A program made the position numbers and the translations under genes. A DNA stretch of 7,484 bases from Ruminococcus sp. AM22-13 (GTDB lineage: Bacteria; Bacillota; Clostridia; Lachnospirales; Lachnospiraceae). The notes below the pieces were generated by a model that was given only the letters and a program-made list of their open reading frames with translations, did not search any database and was not told the DNA's origin. Shown piece after piece: positions 1 to 6,231 of the stretch. Numbering within the stretch: position 1 is the stretch's first letter; every line of letters begins with the position of its first letter. The stretch covers positions 1-7,484 of the forward strand of contig NZ_QRIL01000052.1 of assembly GCF_003471165.1 (NCBI RefSeq). Direction: 5' to 3'.

Positions 1-732
1 GTTGCTGATACACGTAAAGTAGGTCTTGGACATGGTAACCTTGGCAAAATGCTTCTTGAAGAAGAGACAGAGTGCTTCTGCTTCCTGGCTGGACATGAGT
101 CTTTCGCAGCAGCTGAAGGTGCTATCGGTATCGCTGAGAAAGCAAACAAAGTTCGTCAGAAACCATTACGTGTTATCCTGAACGGTCTTGGAAAAGATGC
201 TGCTCAGATCATCTCCCGTATCAACGGCTTTACATATGTAGAGACAGAATACGATCCATACAAGAACGAAGTTAAAGAAGTATTCAGAAAATCCTATTCT
301 GAAGGTCTTCGTGCAAAAGTTAACTGCTACGGCGCAAACAGCGTTCCGGAAGGTGTTGCTATCATGTGGAAAGAAGACGTTGACATTTCTATCACAGGTA
401 ACTCCACAAACCCGACACGTTTCCAGCATCCGGTTGCAGGTACATACAAGAAAGAACGTCTTGAAGCAGGAAAGAAATACTTCTCTGTTGCTTCCGGCGG
501 TGGTACAGGACGTACACTTCACCCAGACAACATGGCAGCAGGCCCGGCTTCCTATGGTATGACAGATACATTAGGACGTATGCACTCTGATGCACAGTTC
601 GCTGGTTCTTCTTCCGTACCGGCTCATGTAGAGATGATGGGTCTTATCGGAGCAGGTAACAACCCGATGGTTGGTATGACTGTTGCAGTAGCTGTTTCCA
701 TTGAGGAAGCTGCTAAAGCTGGCAAGTTCTAA
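1..732 (+). CDS. GGGtGRT-family protein, 5' end outside window
   Basis: The frame is open from base 1 and ends at TAA 730-732, giving 243 visible residues; the family is roughly 330 aa as I recall, so about 90 N-terminal residues would lie upstream. The signature GGGTGRT is at 496-516, in the context ASGGGTGRTLHPDN. The family (Pfam 'GGGtGRT protein') has no established biochemical role that I know of; in related anaerobes it often sits beside a NifU-like Fe-S scaffold gene, which would be upstream and is not visible. No signal peptide or membrane segment is seen in this part, so it is probably cytoplasmic. A Cys-Phe-Cys motif occurs near 76-84. Codon use is strongly biased (GGT, GTT, CGT, AAC, TTC), unlike the AGA/ATA-richer genes downstream, which suggests high expression. 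An internal ATG at 49 is not a convincing start because homologous-looking sequence continues upstream. A strong terminator follows 35 bases after the stop. Confidence 0.88.
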   Translation, partial: VADTRKVGLGHGNLGKMLLEEETECFCFLAGHESFAAAEGAIGIAEKANKVRQKPLRVILNGLGKDAAQIISRINGFTYVETEYDPYKNEVKEVFRKSYSEGLRAKVNCYGANSVPEGVAIMWKEDVDISITGNSTNPTRFQHPVAGTYKKERLEAGKKYFSVASGGGTGRTLHPDNMAAGPASYGMTDTLGRMHSDAQFAGSSSVPAHVEMMGLIGAGNNPMVGMTVAVAVSIEEAAKAGKF

Positions 733-766
733 TTCATATAAAAGAAAATAAAGTGTAAGCGCGTTG

Positions 767-803
767 AAAGTGCCGCAAACTCAAGGGTTTGCGGCACTTT
801 TGT
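767..803 (+). terminator. Rho-independent terminator after GGGtGRT gene
   Basis: A perfect 14-bp stem (767-780 pairing with 787-800) encloses a 6-base loop (781-786) and runs into TTTT. It starts 35 bases after the stop codon. The A-run on the left arm means it could also stop transcription arriving from the right. Confidence 0.92.
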
Positions 804-866
804 TATGTGGAGATAAAAGGTACGGCTTTAGAACGTAACAGTTTCAAAAAGCACAAAAAAATTTGA

Positions 867-901
867 GTAGCTAACACGTAGCTAACACACGTAGCTAACA
901 C
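867..901. repeat. Three copies of GTAGCTAACAC
   Basis: Exact copies occur at 867-877, 878-888 and 891-901; the first two are contiguous and the third follows a 2-base AC. Each unit has the imperfectly palindromic core GTAGCTAAC. No gene covers it. Three copies of 11 bp without uniform spacers is not a CRISPR array. Clustered recombinase or regulator binding sites are possible but unproven. Confidence 0.85.
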
Positions 902-912
902 TTTTGGACATG

Positions 913-939
913 AAAAAAGCGGCAGATAAGCTCTGCCGC
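913..939 (-). terminator. Leftward rho-independent terminator lacking an intact gene
   Basis: A perfect 8-bp GC-rich stem, GCGGCAGA (919-926) with TCTGCCGC (932-939) and a 5-base loop, is followed on the minus strand by six T (913-918). There is no comparable T-run on the plus strand, so it is built to stop leftward transcription. No intact minus-strand gene lies to its right; the possible remnant at 954-1001 is the only candidate. Confidence 0.7.
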
Positions 940-953
940 AGGATGTCATTTCT

Positions 954-1001
954 TTATTTTTTCAATTTCATTTTTAGATCATCAAACGTACATTGCTTTG
1001 T
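954..1001 (-). pseudogene. Possible C-terminal remnant of a lost leftward gene
   Basis: Reading leftward, 15 codons give TKQCTFDDLKMKLKK and then TAA (956-954), which lies 15 bases before the terminator hairpin, a normal distance for a gene end. The frame is closed just upstream by TAA at 1004-1002 and there is no start of useful length. The Lys-rich, charged tail looks like a protein C-terminus, but the piece is too short to identify. It may be chance; the call rests mainly on the orphan terminator beside it. Confidence 0.2.
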
Positions 1002-1024
1002 TTAGAAATGCAAAAAATTACTTC

Positions 1025-1053
1025 TTCAAATCTCAGAAAAAATCATGTATAAT
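1025..1053 (+). promoter_or_regulatory. Sigma-A promoter of the STAS gene
   Basis: TTCAAA at 1025-1030, a 17-base spacer and a perfect TATAAT at 1048-1053. Predicted transcription start is near 1060, giving a leader of about 55 bases before the ATG at 1115. Confidence 0.7.
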
Positions 1054-1061
1054 ATAGGCAA

Positions 1062-1105
1062 TATAATTTGAAGGAAATTCAATAGGGATTTTTATAATTT
1101 GAAGG
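1062..1105 (+). repeat. 13-bp direct repeat in the STAS leader
   Basis: TATAATTTGAAGG occurs at 1062-1074 and again at 1093-1105, 31 bases apart. The second copy supplies most of the ribosome binding site (GAAGGGAG, 1101-1108) for the ATG at 1115; the first has the same AAGG but no start codon at a suitable distance. It may be a small tandem duplication of the translation start region. Confidence 0.7.
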
Positions 1106-1114
1106 GAGAATAAA

Positions 1115-1417
1115 ATGAGTCTTAAAATCGAAAAGCAAAGTGAAGGAATAAAAGATACTGTATTATTATCAGGCAGATTAGATACAACGACGGCGCCGGA
1201 ACTGGAAGCCTTTATGGAGAAGGAACTGAAAGATACACAGGAGCTTGTATTTGATCTGACGGATCTGGAGTATATTTCATCAGCAGGCTTGCGTGTACTC
1301 CTGAAAGTACAGAAATATATGAATAAAAAAGGAGATTTCAAATTGACCCATGTCAGCGAGGTTATAGAGGAAATATTTGAAATTACAGGATTCAGTGATA
1401 TATTAACAATTGAGTAA
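1115..1417 (+). CDS. STAS-domain anti-anti-sigma-like protein
   Basis: A single STAS domain fills the 100-aa protein, the usual size of SpoIIAA/RsbV proteins. These bind an HATPase-type kinase when unphosphorylated and are released when phosphorylated on a conserved serine. The segment DLTDLEYISSAGLRVLL (48-64) matches the SpoIIAA/RsbV phosphorylation site; by alignment with their D-S-S/T-G-L motif, Ser56 is the likely target and Ser55 takes the place of the Asp. The ATG at 1115 is chosen because GAAGGGAG ends 6 bases before it. The likely partner is the ATP-binding protein at 1568-1978, but a terminator lies between them. No sigma factor gene is adjacent, so the regulated target cannot be read from the window and the symbols spoIIAA or rsbV would be unsafe. 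Cytoplasmic; family call firm, function inferred. Confidence 0.9.
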   Translation: MSLKIEKQSEGIKDTVLLSGRLDTTTAPELEAFMEKELKDTQELVFDLTDLEYISSAGLRVLLKVQKYMNKKGDFKLTHVSEVIEEIFEITGFSDILTIE

Positions 1418-1422
1418 TTTAT

Positions 1423-1458
1423 AAAAAGGGTTTTGTGATGAGAACAGAACCCTTTTTT
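1423..1458 (+). terminator. Terminator between the STAS and HATPase genes
   Basis: A 14-bp stem (1423-1436 with 1444-1457, one T-G wobble at 1433/1447) has a 7-base loop and ends in six T (1453-1458), starting 6 bases after the STAS stop codon. The A-run on the left arm makes it potentially bidirectional. It separates two genes expected to act together, so it may lower the amount of kinase relative to STAS protein by partial read-through. Confidence 0.85.
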
Positions 1459-1567
1459 GGAATTTGTTAGTGCACTGGTTATTATTAGAGGCAAAAAGAA
1501 CCAGCTGTATTTCGGAATGATTTTTTAAACACACTCCAGAAAACAACTCGCAGGAAGGAGAAGGAAT

Positions 1568-1978
1568 TTGAAGGATATTACAGTTGAAGCAAAAGTAGAG
1601 AACATTGATGTTGTAACAAATTTTGTAAATGATATTTTAGAAGAAAATTGCTGCCCGATGAAGATTCAGATGCAGATAGATGTTGTTATTGATGAAATAT
1701 TTGGAAATATTTCATATTATGCTTATGGCGCTGATGGTGGAAAAGCTTCGGTACAGGCTGGGATAGAGAAAGGAATGATCGTTCTGGTTTTTATTGATCA
1801 GGGAATTCCCTATAATCCGTTGGAGAACAAAGATCCGGATATAACCCTGAATCTGGAAGAGAGAGAAATTGGCGGTCTTGGAATTTATATGGTTAAGAAA
1901 ATAATGGATGAAGTTTCCTATGAATATATGGATGGACAGAATATCCTGAGAATGAGAAAAAGTTTAAGTAGCAGATAA
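1568..1978 (+). CDS. RsbW/SpoIIAB-like ATP-binding protein (HATPase_c_2)
   Basis: The 136-aa protein is a single GHKL ATPase domain of the anti-sigma/serine-kinase type. The N box is IDEIFGNISYYAY (41-53, with Glu43 and Asn47), the G1 box is DQGIPYNPL (77-85), and the G2 region is EREIGGLGIYMVKKIMDEV (98-116). In this family the ATP-bound protein either phosphorylates a STAS partner or holds a target such as a sigma factor. The STAS protein encoded 150 bases upstream is the obvious partner. The start is TTG at 1568: AAGGAG (1555-1560) ends 7 bases before it and no ATG or GTG fits as well. No promoter is convincing in 1459-1567, so expression may depend on read-through of the upstream terminator. 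No sigma factor or SpoIIE-type phosphatase is visible nearby, so the regulatory output is unknown. Length is normal and the nucleotide-binding motifs look intact. Confidence 0.88.
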   Translation: MKDITVEAKVENIDVVTNFVNDILEENCCPMKIQMQIDVVIDEIFGNISYYAYGADGGKASVQAGIEKGMIVLVFIDQGIPYNPLENKDPDITLNLEEREIGGLGIYMVKKIMDEVSYEYMDGQNILRMRKSLSSR

Positions 1979-2007
1979 AATTTTTTCTGAACTTATAGAA
2001 AGTTAAA

Positions 2008-2078
2008 AAACCAGCTATCTGATAATATTTCATCGAATTGCGAAATACGCCAGACGAAATATTGTCATTAGCTGGTTT
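2008..2078. terminator. Large hairpin between convergent genes
   Basis: The arms 2008-2031 and 2056-2078 pair in two blocks, AAACCAGCTA with TAGCTGGTTT and a 12-bp inner block with one T-G wobble, separated by a small internal loop; the terminal loop is 24 bases. On the minus strand the stem ends in a run of T (2010-2005); on the plus strand it ends in TTTTACTTTT. It lies 29 bases after the HATPase stop and downstream of the cellobiose phosphorylase stop, so it probably ends both transcripts. It is larger than a usual terminator. Confidence 0.6.
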
Positions 2079-2113
2079 TACTTTTATGAATTGTACCAAA
2101 TAGTAAAAGCAGA

Positions 2114-2157
2114 TTGTACATATCTCTTGCTTGCAAAAGATATGTAGTGCTGTACAA
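2114..2157. repeat. Inverted repeat downstream of cellobiose phosphorylase
   Basis: TTGTACA (2114-2120) and TGTACAA (2151-2157) are perfect inverted copies, and inside them ACATATCT (2118-2125) pairs with AGATATGT (2138-2145). The two pairings overlap by three bases, so only a partial combination can form. There is no T-run on either side. In the phosphorylase transcript it sits 22 bases after the stop codon and may act as a 3' stabilising hairpin. Confidence 0.5.
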
Positions 2158-2178
2158 GTTTGCGACAGATAGTTTCTA

Positions 2179-4614
2179 TTATCCCATGTATACAGTTACA
2201 TGATATTCTTTCTTGCCTTCTTCAAATGGAATCAGGCATCCTTCATGTTCTTTTCCGTCTACAACGACTTTCTTAACACCCTTCTGAACATTATCAGGAT
2301 TTTTAACGTCGATATAATAAACAGCATCTCTGAAAGTTCTGGTAAGTTTGAAATCACCGAAGCCTTCCGGAATACATGGATTGATGCAGAGTCCATCATA
2401 GGATGGCTGTACACCCAGGATTGCCTGAGACAGATTCCAGAAAGTCCATGCTGCTGTACCGGTCAGCCAGCTGTTCTTTGCCTGACCATGGAAGACTGCG
2501 TCAGCACCTGCAACCATCTGTGAATATATGTACGGCTCTGTGCAATGAATCTCACTTATGTCCTCGATATAGGACGGACAAGTCTTCTTGTAAATCTCAA
2601 ACGCTCTGTTACCGCGTCCGATTACGGTTTCTGCGATAGAAACCCACGGATTGTTGTGGCAGAAGATACCTGCATTTTCTTTATATCCCGGCGGGTAGGA
2701 GGAAATTTCTCCAAGATTCAGATAATACTGGGTATAAGCCGGCTGCAGGATCATAATACCATATTTCGTATCAAGACGCTCTTTGACAGAATCCAGAGCT
2801 TTTTCGGCAAGGCCCTCTTTGACCCCAATTCCAGCCATAACGCAGAAACCCTGTGGCTCGATGAAAATCTGTCCCTCTTTACATTCTTTGGAACCGACTT
2901 TCTGAGATTCGGCATCGTATGCACGGAGAAACCATTCTCCATCCCATCCAGCATCAAGTACTGCCTGATACATCTGATCTACTTCTTTTTCTGCTCTTTC
3001 GGCAGCCACGGTGTCTTCCATATGACGGCTGATTTCTGCGAATTCTTTTCCATATTTTACGAACATACCTGCGATAAATACGGATTCTGCAACAGGTCCT
3101 TCAGATGGGCCGGTTGTCTGGAAGGATTCTCCTGGTTCTGTGGAGAAACAGTTCAGATTCAGACAGTCATTCCAGTCTGCGCGTCCAATCAGTGGAAGTT
3201 TGTGCGGTCCGAGATGAGTTGCTGTATATTCGAAAGAACGATGCAGATGCTCATACAGAGGAGCTGCCTTTTCTTTCTGATTATCAAAGTCAACCATTTC
3301 ATTTAAGATAGAGAAGTCTCCGGTTTCTTTCAGGTAAGCGGAAACTGCTGCAATCAGCCATAACGGGTCATCATTGAAACCGCTTCCGATATCCAGGTTA
3401 CCCTTCTTGGTAAGTGGCTGATACTGATGATAAGCACTTCCGTTTTCAAACTGAGTGGCAGCAATATCGAGGATACGTTCTCTTGCACGTTCCGGAATCA
3501 GATGTACGAAACCAAGGAGATCCTGACAGGAATCACGGAATCCCATTCCGCGGCCTGTACCGGATTCATAATAGGAAGCGGAACGAGACATATTAAAGGT
3601 AACCATACATTGGTACTGATTCCAGATATTTGCCATACGATTTACATGCTCATCGTTACTCTCTACATGATAACGGGAGAGAAGCTTGTCCCAGTAAGCA
3701 TTCAGCTCGGCAAATGAAGCATCAACCTGTTCGGTTGTCTGGAACTGTCTGAGAATCTTATGAGCGCCGTCCTTGCGGATTACGTTTGGAGCGATAAATT
3801 TCTGATCCTGTGGATTTTCGCTGTATCCCAGAACAAAAATAAAATCCTTGGATTTTCCTGCAGAAAGTGTTATATTAATCTGGTGGCTTGCGATTGGATA
3901 CCATCCGCTTGCAACAGAATTTCTTGCTTTATTCTCTTTTACAGCAACAGGAAAAGCATTTCCGTTGTTCATACCAAGGAAAGCATCTCTGCTTGTATCA
4001 AAACCATCCACCGGGCTGTTTACGCTAAAGAAACTGTAATGTCTGCGGCGTTCGCGATATTCGGTTTTATGGTAAATAGTGCTGCCTTCGATCTCAACTT
4101 CACCGATACTTAAATTTCTCTGGAAGTTTGTACTGTCATCTACGGCATTCCAGAGGCAGAACTCTACATAAGAGAAGAGAGAAAAGGTTTTCGGAGCATC
4201 AGTTGTGTTTGTGAGAGTCAGTTTATTAATCTCACAGGTTGCGTTTACAGGAACAAAAGCAAGAAGATCAGCTTTTAACCCATTTTTGGAAGACAGAAAA
4301 CGGCTGTAGCCGATTCCGTGATGGCATTCATAAGAATCCAGTGGTGTCTTGGAAGGCATGGAACCTGGGTTCCAGATTTCTTCTCCATCATGGATATAGT
4401 AATATTTTCCGTTGGAATCTACCGGAATATTGTTGTAGCGGTAACGGGTGATGCGAAGAAGTTTGGCATCTTTGTAGAAGCTGTATCCGCCACAAGTGTT
4501 AGAAATCAGGGAGAAAAAGTCCTGAGATCCCAGATAGTTGATCCATGGAAGCGGAGTATCTGGGGTAGTGATGACATATTCTTTGGCGTTGTCATCGAAA
4601 TAACCGAATTTCAT
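2179..4614 (-). CDS. cbp: Cellobiose phosphorylase (GH94)
   Basis: This 811-aa cytoplasmic enzyme should convert cellobiose plus phosphate to glucose 1-phosphate and glucose, saving ATP in cellulose and cellobiose use. From memory it resembles the 811-aa Clostridium thermocellum enzyme along its whole length, from MKFGYFDD at the N-terminus to the last residues. Layout: N-terminal beta-sandwich (about 1-290), linker helices, (alpha/alpha)6 barrel (about 320-740) and C-terminal beta-sheet. [12 protein letters not shown] (477-488) carries the catalytic acid region, most likely Asp483; [16 protein letters not shown] (354-369) matches the donor-sugar site; His653 in FCHNN and TGT (718-720) match the phosphate site. 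The start is ATG at 4614 because AGGAGGA ends 6 bases before it and homology begins there; a further 22 in-frame codons upstream are ignored. Chitobiose phosphorylase is related but less similar. It is transcribed divergently from a LacI-type gene with shared operators. Confidence 0.95.
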   Translation of the reverse strand: MKFGYFDDNAKEYVITTPDTPLPWINYLGSQDFFSLISNTCGGYSFYKDAKLLRITRYRYNNIPVDSNGKYYYIHDGEEIWNPGSMPSKTPLDSYECHHGIGYSRFLSSKNGLKADLLAFVPVNATCEINKLTLTNTTDAPKTFSLFSYVEFCLWNAVDDSTNFQRNLSIGEVEIEGSTIYHKTEYRERRRHYSFFSVNSPVDGFDTSRDAFLGMNNGNAFPVAVKENKARNSVASGWYPIASHQINITLSAGKSKDFIFVLGYSENPQDQKFIAPNVIRKDGAHKILRQFQTTEQVDASFAELNAYWDKLLSRYHVESNDEHVNRMANIWNQYQCMVTFNMSRSASYYESGTGRGMGFRDSCQDLLGFVHLIPERARERILDIAATQFENGSAYHQYQPLTKKGNLDIGSGFNDDPLWLIAAVSAYLKETGDFSILNEMVDFDNQKEKAAPLYEHLHRSFEYTATHLGPHKLPLIGRADWNDCLNLNCFSTEPGESFQTTGPSEGPVAESVFIAGMFVKYGKEFAEISRHMEDTVAAERAEKEVDQMYQAVLDAGWDGEWFLRAYDAESQKVGSKECKEGQIFIEPQGFCVMAGIGVKEGLAEKALDSVKERLDTKYGIMILQPAYTQYYLNLGEISSYPPGYKENAGIFCHNNPWVSIAETVIGRGNRAFEIYKKTCPSYIEDISEIHCTEPYIYSQMVAGADAVFHGQAKNSWLTGTAAWTFWNLSQAILGVQPSYDGLCINPCIPEGFGDFKLTRTFRDAVYYIDVKNPDNVQKGVKKVVVDGKEHEGCLIPFEEGKKEYHVTVYMG

Positions 4615-4679
4615 AAGAAGTCCTCCTGTTTTATTATGATTTTGCGTCAGTTGTTTTAAATATACAGAAAATTCAAACA

Positions 4680-4693
4680 CGAAAACGAATAAG
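4680..4693. promoter_or_regulatory. LacI-type operator in the cbp leader
   Basis: CGAAAACGAATAAG matches 12 of 14 bases of the operator at 4958-4971. It lies about 43-56 bases downstream of the predicted cbp transcription start and 66 bases before the ATG, a position where a bound repressor would block elongation. It also resembles the CcpA cre consensus, so catabolite control is an alternative. Confidence 0.6.
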
Positions 4694-4709
4694 TTTAGAA
4701 TAAAAACAG

Positions 4710-4720
4710 ACGATTATCGT
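4710..4720. promoter_or_regulatory. Palindrome just after the cbp transcription start
   Basis: ACGATTATCGT is a perfect 11-base inverted repeat about 16-26 bases downstream of the predicted start. It shares CGATTA with the right half of the operator at 4958-4971 and may be an auxiliary repressor site; this is a guess from position and half-site. Confidence 0.3.
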
Positions 4721-4742
4721 GGCATTACTGCTATTTGTCTCT

Positions 4743-4771
4743 AGTATAGCGGAAGACAGTGATAAAATCAA
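4743..4771 (-). promoter_or_regulatory. Sigma-A promoter of cbp
   Basis: On the minus strand TTGATT (4771-4766), a 17-base spacer and TATACT (4748-4743) form a good sigma-A promoter. Transcription would start near 4736, giving a leader of about 120 bases that carries the operator at 4680-4693. Confidence 0.6.
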
Positions 4772-4921
4772 TTGTTTTACAGAAAAATAAGTGTCAAAAA
4801 ATAAGAGGGTATTTTCGTTAAAATGATGAATTGGATTTGTGATAATGGAAAAATATTGGGTGTTAAAATTGTGCAATCATACAAAAAATATAAAAGATGC
4901 ACAAAAAAATGAATTGCAAGC

Positions 4922-4950
4922 TTGAAAATTTGTGCGAGTAGTTATACAAT
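4922..4950 (+). promoter_or_regulatory. Sigma-A promoter of the lacI-type gene
   Basis: TTGAAA (4922-4927), a 17-base spacer and TACAAT (4945-4950) each match consensus at 5 of 6 positions. The predicted start near 4957 directly abuts the operator at 4958-4971, which fits autorepression. Confidence 0.75.
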
Positions 4951-4957
4951 GAAAGTA

Positions 4958-4971
4958 CGAAAACGATTACG
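4958..4971. promoter_or_regulatory. LacI-type operator at the repressor promoter
   Basis: CGAAAACGATTACG is an imperfect palindrome with the central CG typical of LacI-family operators. It matches the cre-type consensus TGWAANCGNTWNCA at 12 of 14 positions; both outer bases are changed symmetrically to C and G, which could set it apart from CcpA sites. It sits at the predicted transcription start of the repressor gene. Confidence 0.72.
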
Positions 4972-4992
4972 AAAATTTTAGGAGGCATACCT

Positions 4993-6012
4993 ATGGTTTC
5001 GATGAAAGAAATTGCGAAAAAGTGTAATGTCTCTGTGGCCAGTGTCAGCAAAGCATTGAACGGTTATTCCGATATCAGTGAGGAGACGAGGAAGCTGATC
5101 TTACGAACTGCTTCGGAAATGGGCTATCTTCCTAATTCCTCTGCGAGAACGTTAAAGACGAAGAGAAGCTATAATATCGGAGTCATGTTTGTTGATGAAG
5201 CGGCCAGTGGACTTACTCATGATTATTTTAATCATGTACTGGAAAGCTTCAAAAGGACCGCAGAGGAGAAAGGGTACGATATTACCTTTACGAGCGGAAA
5301 AATTTCCGGACAGAAACTAAGCTATTACGAACATTGCCGTTACAGAGGGGTAGATGGAGTTGTGATCGCGTGTGTGGATTTCTATGCAGATGAGGTACAG
5401 GAGCTGATTCGTTCGGAAATTCCGGTGGTAACGATCGACCATGTGTTTGATGGAAAGATTGCAGTTGTTTCCAATAATACGCAGGGAATGGAAGAGCTTG
5501 TTTCGTATGTTTATGAGCAGGGACACAGACGCATTGCTTATATTCATGGAGATAATACTTCTGTAACCCGTATGAGACTTTCTGGCTTTTACAGAACCTT
5601 GCAGAGACTGGGAGTAGAGATACCGGATGATTATATTAAGGAATGTCCTTACAGAGATGCGGATACCGCTGCAATGGTGACAGGGGAGCTGTTAGATCTT
5701 CCGTTGCCGCCGACCTGCATTCTTTATCCGGATGATTATGCTGCGATAGGTGGAATTAATGAGATCAGGGAGAGAGGACTTCGCATTCCGGAGGATATTT
5801 CTATTGCAGGGTATGATGGAATCACGATCGCGAAGATTCTGGAACCTAAGCTGACTACACTTTGTCAGAATACGGTTGCAATTGGCAGAATCGCAGCGGA
5901 GAAACTGATCGATCTGATTGAGAACCCGAAGACGACATTGATCGACCGATTCACAGTAGATGGTACTTTGTTTAAAGGAGCATCCGTAAAACAGTTGTTG
6001 CCGGATAAGTAA
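4993..6012 (+). CDS. LacI-family transcriptional repressor
   Basis: This is a full-length 339-aa LacI/GalR regulator. The N-terminal helix-turn-helix covers about 4-24 (MKEIAKKCNVSVASVSKALN), followed by the third helix and the hinge helix ARTLKT (51-56), whose Leu54 is the residue expected to wedge into the central CpG of the operator. A periplasmic-binding-protein-like sugar domain fills about 60-335, with Arg195 in the TRMRLSGF segment and the ILYPDDYAAIGG and IAGYDG segments lining the expected ligand cleft. The ATG at 4993 is chosen because AGGAGG (4980-4985) ends 7 bases before it; the ATG at 5002 would be too far. The divergent cellobiose phosphorylase and the shared operators suggest that it represses that gene and itself until cellobiose or a related sugar is present. 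Ligand identity is inferred from context only. Confidence 0.93.
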   Translation: MVSMKEIAKKCNVSVASVSKALNGYSDISEETRKLILRTASEMGYLPNSSARTLKTKRSYNIGVMFVDEAASGLTHDYFNHVLESFKRTAEEKGYDITFTSGKISGQKLSYYEHCRYRGVDGVVIACVDFYADEVQELIRSEIPVVTIDHVFDGKIAVVSNNTQGMEELVSYVYEQGHRRIAYIHGDNTSVTRMRLSGFYRTLQRLGVEIPDDYIKECPYRDADTAAMVTGELLDLPLPPTCILYPDDYAAIGGINEIRERGLRIPEDISIAGYDGITIAKILEPKLTTLCQNTVAIGRIAAEKLIDLIENPKTTLIDRFTVDGTLFKGASVKQLLPDK

Positions 6013-6221
6013 AATATTGGTTACTGTTCACACGCCACTATCCCGCGAGGTGTTTTGGCATGTGAATGCCAAAATCCCGAGACATATCGCGCGAATTTAT
6101 GCGAATAGCATAAATTAAGTTTGCGAAGCAAACGATACTCCTTGGGCTTTGCACAAGGAGGTTCATATTTTCTGCATCGCGAAGCGTGTTACTGGGCATG
6201 GAGTGAACAGTAACAAATATT
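6013..6221. repeat. 209-bp MITE-like element with terminal inverted repeats
   Basis: The ends 6013-6031 and 6203-6221 are inverted copies matching at 18 of 19 positions, with core GGTTACTGTTCAC and its complement. Inside are hairpins at 6053-6074 (8-bp stem, 6-base loop), 6094-6116 (9-bp perfect stem, 5-base loop), 6119-6133 (6-bp stem, GAA loop), 6138-6160 (7-bp stem, 9-base loop) and 6175-6188 (short, GAA loop). CCA 6035-6037 can pair with TGG 6199-6201, and CCC 6042-6044 with GGG 6194-6196, extending the closing stem. AATATT at each outer edge (6013-6018 and 6216-6221) could be a target duplication but is itself a palindrome, so this is ambiguous. It starts directly after the lacI-type stop codon. 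No protein is encoded. It may be a non-autonomous mobile repeat or a structured RNA; as a folded transcript it could also help end lacI transcription. Confidence 0.7.
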
Positions 6222-6231
6222 GTGCGGGATA

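Larger units (their letters stand above)
733..1114. other. Gene-poor intergenic region, 382 bp
   Basis: No intact coding sequence is supported here. From left to right it holds the terminator of the GGGtGRT gene (767-800), an AT-rich stretch, three copies of an 11-bp repeat (867-901), a leftward terminator (913-939) with a possible gene remnant before it (954-1001), the sigma-A promoter of the STAS gene (1025-1053) and a 13-bp direct repeat in its leader (1062-1105). The mixture of leftover signals suggests a place where DNA was once inserted or lost; this is inference. Confidence 0.6.
4615..4992. other. Divergent control region of cbp and lacI-type gene
   Basis: These 378 bases carry a promoter for each gene and two near-identical LacI-type operators (4680-4693 and 4958-4971), annotated separately, plus the ribosome binding sites of both genes. 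The middle (about 4772-4915) is AT-rich and I see no gene there. Confidence 0.75.

Noticed and set aside
867..901. CRISPR-like short repeats
   Set aside because: The units are only 11 bp, two are directly contiguous, there are no spacers of regular length, and no cas gene is present.
1033..1494. 153-codon open frame on the minus strand
   Set aside because: It is the reverse of the STAS gene plus its promoter and terminator; no start signals or protein motifs are seen.
2545..3306. 253-codon open frame on the plus strand inside the cellobiose phosphorylase gene
   Set aside because: It lies antisense to a gene with clear full-length homology, has no ribosome binding site, and its translation is rich in Cys, Phe and Ser with no recognisable domain.
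4615..4680. In-frame extension of cellobiose phosphorylase by 22 residues
   Set aside because: AGGAGGA is placed for the ATG at 4614, the homology begins at MKFGYFDD, and the extension lies in the leader next to the operator.
4958..4971. CcpA cre site as the primary reading
   Set aside because: Both outer bases differ from the cre consensus, and a second matching site plus a LacI-family gene next door make local repressor binding the better explanation; CcpA binding is not excluded.
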